A stretch of 16,296 nt of DNA from Smittium mucronatum (GCA_001953115.1 LSSL01000126.1:1-16296), one strand, 5' to 3'. Numbered from the stretch's first letter, positions 1 through 8,799 are shown. Notes: generated by a model from the letters alone, not told the origin. Translations and numbers: made by a program.

Positions 1-716
1 CTATTCGTACTGTTAGTTTAGGTGCATCATATATTCCTTTTATATTTTTTAAAAATTTTCCGCCGATTCCCATATTTCTCAGTTTGTATATCAATGCCAT
101 GTGAGGTACAAGGTCATAAGCTTTGGAGAAATCTATAAATCCTATCCAGGTTTCTAAGCCCATCAATTTCCGGCGCTTCACAATTTCATACAAAATTGTC
201 GCCTGGGATACGCATTCCTCTCAAGTCCTAAACTCACCTTGTTCTTTTGCAATCATTTTATATTTTTCGCTGATGGCTGAAAGTTTATTGGCTAGAACTT
301 TGGCCAGAATTTTTATAAATGTTGGTATATGTGAAATTCCGCGGTAGTTGTTAGGGTCACTAAGATTCCCTTTTTTGGGGACGGGTACCACGATACTGGT
401 CGACATTATTTCAGGAATGTTCCCGGTGTCCCAAATACTTTTTAAAATTTTGAAAACTGTCTTGGCCATTTTCGAAGTAGGTGAAATTTCTGATTTTACC
501 AGTTTCCATACTTCATTGGGGATTCCATCGGTCCCAGATGCTTTATTGTTAGGAATTTCTTTTAGTGCAGTTGTTATTTCTGACCATTTTATTGGCTCAT
601 CACATTCAGGAAAGGATTCAATGTCATAATCCAACATCGGCTCCCACTTATCAGCAGTTCTACTGTTCCCAGTTGTATCCGTTGCAAGGTTTTTTGAAAT
701 GATTTTCCCAAACTTT
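1..716 (-). pseudogene. LINE (non-LTR) reverse transcriptase fragment, 5'-truncated, with in-frame stop
   Basis: Seen: on the minus strand a reading frame opens after a TAA near 719 and runs to 224. It is stopped by TGA at 223-221 and continues in the same frame to the window edge. Blocks in order match the reverse transcriptase of jockey/L1-like elements: NNKASGTDGIPNEVW (finger motif), IVVPVPKKG and NNYRGIS (motif 2), EQGEFRT then, after the stop, EECVSQATILYEIV (motif 3), and WIGFIDFSKAYDLVPH (motif A, with the presumed catalytic Asp codon at 133-131). Motif B and the FADD active site would lie beyond position 1. No endonuclease or ORF1 lies upstream, so homology starts abruptly near 716, as in 5'-truncated LINE insertions. 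From memory, related elements often carry Arg at the stopped position, so CGA to TGA is a plausible origin (inference). The copy is relatively young because both halves are otherwise undamaged. It lies downstream of the HECT gene, on the same strand. Confidence 0.88.
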
Positions 717-719
717 TAA

Positions 720-1058
720 TCTGGACTCGCTATCCACTATTTAACTTTTATTGTTTTAAAAAATTCAAGTTCGTAAAATTTACTATAAAACAGATGTTTA
801 AATACTATATAACAATGGAATATAGAATTTTCCTGTTTTCTGCTTCGTTTTTTCAAAAAAGGCTAAATCAAGCAAAATATTTTATCAATAAAACCACAAC
901 GCAAAATTTTTGACAAAAAATGCCTAGTAAAACGAATAAAAAATAATCATCTATAAAAAAGTTAGAGGTTTTAAGAATAAAAGATACTGTATTTTTTTAG
1001 TCTATTATTAATTTATTTTAATCCGGAAAGGAAAGAAATTTTTTGGAATACATTAAGT
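720..1058. other. AT-rich spacer between the HECT gene 3' end and the LINE fragment
   Basis: About 340 bases with no coding signal. It holds the 3' flank of the HECT gene on the right and the insertion boundary of the LINE fragment on the left. I saw no clear target-site duplication, because the 3' end of the LINE lies outside the window. Confidence 0.7.
1012..1017 (-). terminator. Candidate polyadenylation signal of the HECT gene
   Basis: AATAAA on the minus strand, about 42 nt past the TAA stop at 1061-1059. Its position and sequence fit a eukaryotic poly(A) signal. In DNA this AT-rich the hexamer can also occur by chance, so this is only a candidate. Confidence 0.4.
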
Positions 1059-4000
1059 TTATTTGATTGTAAACCCCTCTGTGTTATGAATCGCCATCAT
1101 TAATTTTTCTTTAAACGTGTCAAGGTTCTTGTAATTAAATATCCCCAGTTGGTTAAAGCATGTCCTTGCAACAGGTAGTTTATTCTCATCATCTCCGACC
1201 AACATAATTTTCAATTTTATTGGAGGATGGGCAGGTGATGGAAGACGATCACAACCAGTTACAAAAACTAAAAATTTTTGCAAAAATTCAGGAGATGATT
1301 TCTCTAAAATTCCCCATAACATAGAAACCAGGTTTTCATCTTTAGAAAGTCCACTATAGTAAGAAATAGATTTCAACGATTCAACTGAAATTTGTGAGTT
1401 AGAACCTCTTACCAATATTTCAAGTTCAGAAGGTAAAAAAAGACTAAGTGACGGACCACCACATATCAAATAAAATCCTCGTCTAAAAGGATCAAATTGT
1501 TTGGAAATTCCACTCATTAACCAAAAATGGCAGTACCGTTGAACATATTCATATTTGTTATCCTGGTTTACTGATATATCGCTACCATTATTCACTAAAG
1601 GAACAGTAATTCTACTGCCGCAAGAATCATAACTAATCTCAAATGCTAAGCAAAATACAGACTCAAGATCATCTTCATTATAATTTAACAAAGACCTTAG
1701 TCCTTTGGCTAAGCTTGGCATTATTTCCGTTAAGTCCTCTAACATTTCAGTCAATTGGAGCTTGGACTGAGCAGTAAGTGACAGCATCGAAATAGCCTCT
1801 GCACCAAAGTTAAAACCAGTACTATCAGAGTTTTTTGACATCTTCTTAGGGATAAAACCAAGAGGTGACTTTGATAATATGCAAGGAAGATCATAAATAT
1901 TGGGATTCATGAGCTTTTTATAAATTGCTGAAGGGAAATTCAAATCAAGAACCACACCATTATAAATTGCTAAACCAACAATTATGCCGGATAAAAAATA
2001 GTGGTCGCTGGTTTCAAAAGAGGAAGGGTTAAACCACATTGTTCTTGATTTAGAATCAGGATCAAAAAAATACATCCCATTCATGGGATCTGTGAGCTCG
2101 CGTACTATGAGCATAAAAAATTCCTTTGTTAGGCCCCCAGCATCTACACCATCTTCACCAGAGAATTGAACTTTTAGAGGCTTTTTCAAATCAGAGTGGA
2201 GACTACCAATCTGCAATAAGGAATCTTCAGCTAGACAGGTTCTTCGAACATTGAGAGTCAAATTTAAATTCTTGAATCTGCTGGATTCAGATGGCTGAGA
2301 AAGACGTTGATTAACAATCACGTTGTTTGATGAAGATGGTGTTTCAGAGGTAGAAGGAATATTGGCGACAGTTTTCTTTGTTGAAGTAAAGGCAGTAGGT
2401 CGTTGATGCTCGAGAAGAATCTCAGACATCATGCCCGTATTATTAGAATATCCACCCATGTCGTAATGTAAAATGGAACCAGATTCATTAGAAGGACTGC
2501 TGAGTAAGGGGTCTATATTTTTTATGGGTTTATTTAGAATAGCCTCGAGAAATGCGTCTTTGACTTTAATATTCATTTGTTTAGTAGATTCAGCTCTCAA
2601 AATTTTGACTTTGGATTCCAAGCTAAGCAAGAAGGGATATCCGCAAAACGACAAAAACCCTGAGCCAGCTATATTTGCTCTTTTAGAATTTTTGATCCAT
2701 TCTGCATAATCAAGATTTAAATTGATGCTATCCAACTTTTTAACTACAAATTTTTTGGGTTCTATACGGGACTGTCGAGAACGTAATTTACTGGAAATGT
2801 ATACCATCTTCATCACTTCACATGCCGAATGCAAATACCAGTTATTACCGTAGTTTAATTTGTTGCTAGAACTTGCATAAATTATCCCATCATCCCCAAA
2901 TATAAAGTTTGAAAGTTCTAGTCCCGCAGTATGATTATTCATGTTGGATTGCAAGAAATTATCAGAAACAGAATTAGTGCCATAACTAGAGGCTCCGACT
3001 CTCACGTTTCCATTAATAGGTTTTTCAGCTTTATTTGACTGGTTTGGACTATCAATAGGTTTTGATTTTTTATCAAGCGGAGTTTTAAAAACATTGTTAA
3101 AATCAGAGAATTTATTTGATTTAAGAGCCTGTTCTTCCGAGCTGTAGGACTCGTAATAACTTGATCTTAGATCCTTATATGATTTGCGAGCATAATAAAT
3201 TTCTTGATTGGATTTAGGGGCTTTCTTGCTTCCATTTTTGTGATTGCTGTTATTATGAATTTTTGCTTTCTCAGATGGTTGATAATCGGATTGGTCAGAC
3301 TTCTTTGATGATATATTCCCAAATGAGCTCTGAATTTTCGATTGTTGATTATTTTTTATACTAAATAGTTCTGGGGAAATTATTTCTTCAAAATCATCCT
3401 CAAAGTCAAAGTCAAAATCTTTACCTTTATTTGAAATTCCTGAATTATCGTAAACAACTTCAGGGATTCTATTTCTAAGCATCATTGGAAAAGGGTCCTT
3501 GGATGGTGTTTTGTGAAAATTTGATAGTAAGGGGTCATAGTTTTTGCTATTATTTTTTGATTCTTCATGATGTGGACTAGAAGTATGATAATTAGCATAA
3601 TTACTATTACTAGAAACCCTGGGTTTGGAAGTAGAATGAGAATCGGTTGGCTTCTTAAGAAGAAGCTGTTCAGAATGTTTACGTGGGAAGGCATTATAAT
3701 CAAGATGTGCGCTTTTAGGGTCAATTGAATATAAAGCATTCGGAGCGCAACCTGAAGTAGATTTATCGATTTTATTGATTTCTAGACCACTGTTTGGTTC
3801 TGTGAGAATTTTATTATTTATATTTGAATTACTTTCTGATTTATTGGTGTAAGATATTTGCCTTTTATAAGGAGATTCAAGTACTACAGGATTGATAAAA
3901 GATTCAGAATTATCAATACTGTCAAAATTTAATTTGGGACCGCTTAAAATTGGAAAATAATCGAAATCAGAAAGCTGAGGGTTTTTTTGAAAATAAAATT

Positions 4001-5697
4001 CTTCTTTGGGCATACTATTTAATTGCTGGTTTTGATCATTGGATGGTTTATTATATCTGAATGATTTTGTGTAAGGACCTTCAGTATCATTGGAATTATC
4101 CCTAAAACGAGAGGGAGTGGGCTGAGCCTGAATGTTAATTGAGCTAGATGATATTGGTACATATGAATCACATTGATTGGTGGAAGGTAAAGTGAGATTC
4201 CTAGATCTAGTTCGATGGGATCTGGAAACAGGGCTAAGCTTGGAATCCCCATCATTTATAATTGATTGGGGATCTTTATCGGTTTTTTTAAATTCCTTTT
4301 CTATGATTTGATTTGATTTATTAGAAATTGTGAGTTTTGAAATATGAGAAGGTTCCAAAGATAAATCTTTTAAGTGTGAATTTAATTTCGAATTTTTATC
4401 GAAAAAATCAGGGGTTTTAGGTGACATTTGGAGGTTATCGCTTTCAGAATTTTGGAGTACAACTTGACAATTAGTGGATTTTTTTTCGGAGGAGGACTTT
4501 GGTTTAATTGATAGTTTGTGAGGTTTGCGCTGAGAATTTTTATCTTGAGGAACATATTTGTCAATGGAAACTGAGATAAATTTGGACAACAAAAAGACTT
4601 TTTTCTGAAGAGATGAAAAGTTCATTTCACTTAGTAATAGAATAAAGAAATTCTGCAAAGTTTCGCTGAAATTGGATATCAACCCAAAAATATGTTTAAG
4701 TATTTGGTAGACATGTTTATCAGTAGAAACATATTTAAGCAGAGGGTTCTCCAAAATAATCAACAAGAATCGAATATCATTTCGTCTTTTAAAATTAGAT
4801 TGGGGGTTGTACAGAGCTTTTAAAGAGGATAATACTAAGATTTTTGAGATTTCAGAAGGAAGAGAAGTAGCAACTGAATAGAAGTGAGATAAAGAATCCC
4901 AATCCACACTGGGATATTTCTTTGATGAGGATTTCTTAGGAATAAAAGATTCGTTAAGAATTGCAGCAGAACTGAAAGAAGCAGAGATTATAAGTTTGAT
5001 TTCAGATAAATCTTTACTTGAATTATACTCAGATACTTTATTTTTAAAATCTTCGAAGTTGAACTGATTGGATTTTGCTAGTTATAATTAAAATGGTAGA
5101 AATTGAAATAAAAAGTAAAGTAAAGGTAAAAGACATTATGAAAAAGGGGGTGAGATGAAAAAAAAACTAGAAAAATAAATGAATACCGATTTTATCCTTT
5201 GAATCAGAGCTAGCAATGTTTCTTTCTTGAGCAAGGACATTGATGGTATAACATCGTTTACACTCGAAAGATTTGTCCCCTTTTTTGAATTGAAAATTTC
5301 TAAATAAAAGTTAAAAGTGAAATTTATTATGGTTAATACATAAAAGATAAATAAATATTTACTTATTACAACAGACGCAATTGGAGGAGGACTACGGAGT
5401 ATGAGAAATATTAAAATCATATAGAAACAAATGATTATTAGGAAACTCTATAAAAATAATAAAGGATAATTATATTGAGTAATTTAAAACAATTACAGCT
5501 TTAACTTCATCCTGGAATATGAAATCCATATTAGCATAGACGTATTTGTCATTTAGAGCTTTTTCAGAATCTTCGAAGGATGAATCTAGCTCCCAAGTGT
5601 CTGCACGTTTTTTTTCGAATTCTCTTTCAGGACGACGAGAGAATTTCTTGAGAGGATTCAGAAAGCCTAATTTTTTCGACTTCTTTTCCTGTCTCAT
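1059..5697 (-). CDS. HUL4: Hul4/HECTD2-type HECT E3 ubiquitin ligase, four exons
   Basis: Proposed join on the minus strand: 5697-5497, 5391-5363, 5299-5187, 5077-1059, giving 1453 residues. Start: ATG 5697-5695, preceded by an in-frame TAA. The last exon stays open well upstream of its GTG at 4907 and has no usable ATG. Domains: Lys/Arg-rich N-terminus 1-67; zinc finger with Cys72/Cys75 and Cys90/Cys93 built from exons 2 and 3; helical region about 172-270 (VDWDSLSHFYS, DIRFLLIILENPLL) typical of Hul4 proteins; Ser/Asn/Lys-rich, probably disordered stretch about 275-830; conserved block 833-963 (FLSFCGYPFLLSLESKVKIL); HECT domain about 1060-1453 with DGVDAGGLTKEFF, GLAIYNGVVLDL, FVTGCDRLP and catalytic Cys1421 in LPVARTCFNQL (TGC at 1160-1158). 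Family knowledge: HECT ligases accept ubiquitin from an E2 on this Cys and transfer it to substrates. The central spacer looks long for the family. The last exon and HECT identity are very secure. The three splice junctions are predicted. Confidence 0.93.
5078..5186 (-). other. Predicted intron 3 of the HECT gene (109 nt)
   Basis: Donor ATCG|GTATTC at 5186 and acceptor AACTAG| at 5078. The phase (one base before, two after) joins exon 3 in the zinc-finger frame to the long last exon, forming a GCA (Ala) codon. The intron is pyrimidine-rich. A competing acceptor CAG at 5066-5064 sits better relative to a TTATAAC branch-like site but is in the wrong phase for this donor. Confidence 0.65.
5300..5362 (-). 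other. Predicted intron 2 of the HECT gene (63 nt)
   Basis: Donor AATAA|GTAAAT at 5362 and acceptor TTTATTTAG| at 5300, with a TTTTAAC branch-like site a few bases before the acceptor. Removing it joins the first cysteine pair (CVCC) to the second (ECKRC) in one frame, which is strong support. Confidence 0.78.
5392..5496 (-). other. Predicted intron 1 of the HECT gene (105 nt)
   Basis: Donor AAAGCT|GTAATT at 5496 and acceptor CTCCGTAG| at 5392, phase 0. The TAG of the acceptor is an in-frame stop immediately before the cysteine-bearing exon, so an intron end here is required if that exon is used. An alternative phase-0 donor GAA|GTTAAA at 5505 would shorten exon 1 by three codons. Confidence 0.6.
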
Positions 5698-5745
5698 TTC
5701 CGATAAAAGTCTTAGATGGGTTGGGTTAAATTAATAGATAGATAC

Positions 5746-5752
5746 CTTTATA
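5746..5752 (-). promoter_or_regulatory. Possible TATA box of the HECT gene
   Basis: TATAAAG on the minus strand, about 50 nt upstream of the proposed ATG at 5697. The spacing would allow a short 5' leader. The evidence is weak in AT-rich DNA, and nothing else in the upstream region stands out as a regulatory element. Confidence 0.25.
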
Positions 5753-5759
5753 TGATAAA

Positions 5760-7555
5760 GATAGGTAATAGATGCAGGGAGTTTAGATGATAAATGCTAG
5801 GGAAAAGTGAGGGAAAAAAGGAAGAATGGGCTGAATTAAAAATTGAGAAAATATTTGAACTTTGAAGGAACCGGTGGTTAGATGTATTTACTGCGATTGT
5901 CAAGACAACTACACAGCTAAATTTAGACTTAAATTCCAATGTCTGTAAATTTATTATCAGTGTCTAGAACAATGAGCCTAGTTTTATTATTGAATTGTTT
6001 GTTGGCTACAACTTGATCAGTATTTAAATTTCCTACTTCAATATACATTGGCTAATCCTTGTACCATGTGGTATCTAAAATAAGAAATGACCTAAATAAA
6101 GAAATCTTTTCAATCATTTCTTTCAAATAAGTCATTTGAATGCATCTAATAAAATCTATCTAACTCCAAACAAATAACCCCCAACTATTTAAATAATTCT
6201 TTAGAAATGCAGGCGATTGGATAATAGTATTTCTTTTCTGGAAAAATTACCTGAAATTAGAAAATCCTTCTGAATTCAGTACTTGGATTGAAATATTTTC
6301 TGATTATTATATCTACACCAACCTATTTGATGAAACCCGATGCATTTTTCCTGTGATTGGTAAAAAATGAAATGAACGGATTGATTATGGGCTATTTTTC
6401 ATAATATTGCAACCCGATTGAAACTAATATTTGTGCTAATGTTCCCAGAAATCGAAAGGCCCTATAAAAGCTTTATATTAATTTACCAACAACCGTTTCA
6501 GATACTAGACACCCGTTTATCAATTGGATCTCTTATCCACATTGGATTTTGCATTTATGAAATATTTTTGGTTTATTTTCCCTTTTAGATTATCTAACCT
6601 TAAAAATTAGAAATAATACTATAATTTTAATTAGGAGCATAATCATTTCGAGAGATGTTACTTGCGAATTAAATCTTTATATAACAAAATAAATTGTTAT
6701 TGAAGTAGTTGGAATTGAATTATGCTAACGAAATTATTAATATACTTTAGATTTTTTTGAGTGCGGAAATTGTGAATTGTTAATCTATTGGATGTGAATT
6801 ATACTAATTCCTGATATTAATTGAATTCTAATTATTTTAGATAATCTATAGTAAAAAATGACAAGCCGGGTTTTTAAGCACAAATAAGATATAGAAGCCT
6901 TATTTGCAGAATATCTGGTTAAGTATATTTGGGAGATTCTCTTATAAGGATGGCACTTTTCTATTGAATTTTTCCCTCTTTCCTAATTTGGAAATATACC
7001 AATATGATATTGATTAAAATTATATGATAGTTCAAAATTGGAACTACAGAAAGAAATCCTCAATTTGTGAAATGGTGAAAAATAACAGGTCCAGTATGTT
7101 TTTGTGAATTTATTGGCTTGGTGAAAATTAATGTATTTGTAGCCAATGTTTTACATATTAACAAGAAGTCTGATTGAGGAAAGAATCTCCCAAAAAAATG
7201 GTTTATTTAAAAATGAAATGCGACTAACTTTACCACAATTTGAAAGAAATAGTAATTTTTATATCACAACTAGAGTTTTGGAATAAACTATGTATATTTT
7301 ATTTTCTCAGTGCGGTTTTAAGTGGCATCTAAAAAAACAATGTGATGTTTATGTCAATACTAAGCCACTCTCTTTTCTAGATAGTAGTTCAAGTTGGAAT
7401 AATTCAATAACTTTATTTTTCAAAAACTGATATATTTCATAAACATATGGCAGATTCTTAATAAATTTTTGCATTGCTGAATTTTATTGTAAGATAACGT
7501 CATTAAAAACTATACTAAAAAATATGAAAAAAAGAAAAAGGCGTATAGAAAAGAC
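5760..7555. other. AT-rich intergenic region upstream of the HECT gene
   Basis: About 1.8 kb at roughly 30% GC with no intact gene on either strand. Several minus-strand stretches have few stops, the most protein-like being 6180-5938 (listed separately). Between about 7260 and 6800 two minus-strand frames are both unusually open, but this strand is G-poor there, which lowers stop frequency, and I recognise no family. Its left edge must contain the HECT promoter. Confidence 0.5.
5938..6240 (-). pseudogene. Unassigned coding-like remnant
   Basis: One minus-strand frame of 100 codons is interrupted only by two TAG codons, near 6160 and 6052, and ends at TAA 5940-5938. Its last 40 residues are richer in Asp, Val, Thr and Gln than translations of the surrounding AT-rich DNA (for example YIEVGNLNTDQVV and LIVLDTDN), and one TAG sits where Trp would fit (TWYKD-stop-PMYIE). 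A longer decayed frame may extend to about 6600, but other frames there look equally plausible. I do not recognise the family. A retroelement origin would fit the neighbourhood but is a guess. Confidence 0.25.
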
Positions 7556-7574
7556 TATTATCCTAACTACAATA

Positions 7575-7645
7575 AGCTCCTCTGCCGGACTACCGGCTGC
7601 GTACCTGCGGTAAAAGGGTGCGATCTACCAACTGAAAGACCCCTC
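7575..7645 (-). other. tRNA-like segment (degenerate tRNA or SINE head)
   Basis: On the minus strand TCTTTCAGTTGG (7639-7628) resembles the box A/D-loop consensus of tRNA genes. About 30 nt later comes GCCGGTAGTCCGGC (7597-7584), a perfect five-pair stem resembling a T-arm (GCCGG-TTCGAGT-CCGGC) with three loop bases missing. The spacing between the two is what a tRNA would have. The acceptor stem does not pair and the anticodon arm is poor, so a working tRNA is unlikely. A tRNA-derived SINE or pseudogene is the best reading, and chance remains possible. Confidence 0.3.
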
Positions 7646-7648
7646 CGC

Positions 7649-7695
7649 CAAGGCATTTCTTCAAGTAGGTGTGTAGTCGAGGTTGCATGTAATCA
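7649..7695 (+). repeat. Diverged direct repeat, copy A
   Basis: Starts CAAGGCATTTC and ends TGTAATCA, with a shared core AGTCGAG. It aligns by eye with copy B at 8069-8110 at roughly 70-75% identity with small gaps. Both copies lie inside the GC-richer island, about 420 bp apart, in the same orientation. Confidence 0.4.
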
Positions 7696-8029
7696 AGGAT
7701 TAAGCTCTTTTTAAATGAAAAATATTCCATTGAATCTACTGAGCTCCTAGTAAGAGCCTACTTCTAACAGGTTTGATAAAATCAGGCTCCTGTACAAACG
7801 TAGGATTGATCGAAATGGCCATCCTACAAATAGCTGTTAGACGCTGAGATCCGTCTGACTGTCGAACGCTGGACCTGTGCACTAGAATATGTCTCAGCTG
7901 TGCTAAACGATCGGTTCCTCCTGTTTCGAAATGGTCCTCTTATGGAATCGCTGCCCTCCGAATCGCTGTGCGCTGTCTCCACTACCCCCATCCAAGAATA
8001 GTACAACGCTGTGTGAAATTTGATCTAGC

Positions 8030-8045
8030 GTACTTTTCAAAGTAC
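8030..8045. repeat. Perfect short inverted repeat (hairpin)
   Basis: GTACTTT-TC-AAAGTAC: two 7-base arms around a 2-base centre, inside the GC-richer island just before repeat copy B. It could form a small cruciform or bind a dimeric protein. No function is evident. Confidence 0.5.
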
Positions 8046-8068
8046 ACTAATAAGCCCTTAAATCACGG

Positions 8069-8110
8069 CAAGGTATTTCACTCTTAGGGGTAGTGAGTCG
8101 AGATGTATCA
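8069..8110 (+). repeat. Diverged direct repeat, copy B
   Basis: Starts CAAGGTATTTC, contains GTGAGTCGAG and ends TGTATCA. It is the partner of copy A at 7649-7695 and marks the right edge of the GC-richer island, where composition falls back to AT-rich. Confidence 0.4.
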
Positions 8111-8165
8111 GACTTTGGTATTATGTGTTTATTTACCTATAGGTCAATTTTCAAAGCTGGTTTTT

Positions 8166-8790
8166 CATATTTTTGACTTATGCCACAAATATTCTATATA
8201 TAATTTTTTCTTTTCTTTTGGATTTTCGGGTTTTATGGGCTCTTCGAAATCTAATCCGAGTTTTTTCACATAATTGGAAATCTTCTATTGTAAAATTATA
8301 TTTACTTTTCATATAATTTTCTAAATACTCTTATAAATTTTCATTTTTTACAAATTCCAACCATATCTGACTATCTATTTTTTTATAGTTCGCATAAGTG
8401 AAGAATAAATTTGATTGAATGTAGCCTTTTTATGATAAAATCTGAATCAAGAGTTTGAATTTTTCATTTAATACTGTCAACAATTTGTTGCGCTGGTCGT
8501 AAAAAGATTTTAATGAGAATACGTTTATTTTTTCTTTGGGGGGATTTTTTGAAGATCTTATTTTAAAAAAAATTCAAGCAATAGACTATCTTCTATCTTT
8601 ATGCTTATGAATTTTCCTTTTTTTTATCCTCGGAATCTCACAGCCATCTTACCGCAGGACCTTCAGTCACAGTATAAAAACTTCTAATTTTTGCTTATCG
8701 GACCAATTTTTTACTTTGAATAGTGATAAAAGCTTATTTTTGCACACATCGGTGTCATCCGTATCATCATTAGTCTCCCTGAATCTTTTT
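8166..8790 (-). pseudogene. Decayed Ty3/Gypsy-type Gag relic
   Basis: Read across frames on the minus strand, blocks of a retrotransposon Gag appear in order. KVKNWSDKQKLEVFIL (about 8718-8671) is followed, after a frame change, by TEGPAVRWL ending at 8641. These match the W-[ST]-D-x-Q-K ... [EK]-G-P-A-[LV]-x-W signature of Ty3/Gypsy Gag at the right spacing. Further on come SFYDQRNKLLTVLNEKFKL, a block with YKKIDSQIWLEFVKNENL (about 8426-8320), and an acidic/basic tail LGLDFEEPIKPENPKEKKK that ends at TGA near 8168. Several stops (TGA 8640-8638 and others) and at least two or three frameshifts make it non-functional. Neither a zinc knuckle nor a downstream protease or RT was found; the GC-richer island begins directly beyond it. 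The first two motifs are the strong evidence. The later blocks are supportive only. Confidence 0.6.
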
Positions 8791-8799
8791 ATATTTTAT

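Larger units (their letters stand above)
7560..8111. mobile_element. GC-richer island, candidate inserted element of unknown class
   Basis: Most 60-base lines here are 40-55% GC, with one dip near 28% around 7681-7740, against roughly 20% in the surrounding DNA. The composition changes sharply at about 7560 and 8111. The island contains a tRNA-like segment, a diverged direct repeat at 7649-7695 and 8069-8110, and a perfect small hairpin at 8030-8045. On the minus strand a 60-codon Ser/Arg-rich frame (8006-7824) overlaps a shifted frame of similar length (about 7961-7756, including RMAISINPTFVQEPDF), and neither is convincingly a gene. No transposase, integrase or terminal inverted repeat was seen. 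It may be a SINE-type or small non-autonomous element, or a younger fragment of a larger one. Identity is unknown. Confidence 0.4.

Noticed and set aside
1..716. TGA recoded as Trp or another amino acid in this organism
   Set aside because: The HECT gene uses TGG for Trp and has no internal TGA in 1453 codons, so the LINE TGA is better explained as a mutation.
2473..2709. Antisense ORF inside the HECT gene
   Set aside because: Shadow frame of a strongly coding region, with no independent evidence. The same holds for the antisense or alternate-frame ORFs at 123-347, 348-629, 3482-3739, 4019-4255, 4382-4564 and 5546-5734.
1059..4907. HECT ORF starting at GTG 4907
   Set aside because: Nuclear eukaryotic genes rarely start at GTG. 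The frame is open upstream to 5081 with conserved Hul4-like residues, so this is an internal Val at residue 172 of the spliced model.
5136..5420. 94-residue ORF on the minus strand over introns and exons 2 and 3
   Set aside because: It reads through intron sequence and puts exons 2 and 3 in the wrong frame. The alternative frame gives the paired cysteines of a zinc finger.
5748..5939. 63-residue ORF on the minus strand just upstream of the HECT gene
   Set aside because: Ser/Phe/His-rich chance translation with no recognisable motif, and it overlaps the likely promoter region.
6790..7260. Long low-stop minus-strand frame (2 stops in about 155 codons) as a gene relic
   Set aside because: A second frame on the same strand is also fairly open, and the strand is G-poor here, which reduces TAG and TGA. 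No motif was recognised, so composition can explain it.
7824..8006. 60-residue Ser/Arg-rich ORF in the GC-richer island as a real gene
   Set aside because: At about 50% GC a 60-codon run is not unusual, another frame is equally open over the same DNA, and no family is recognised.
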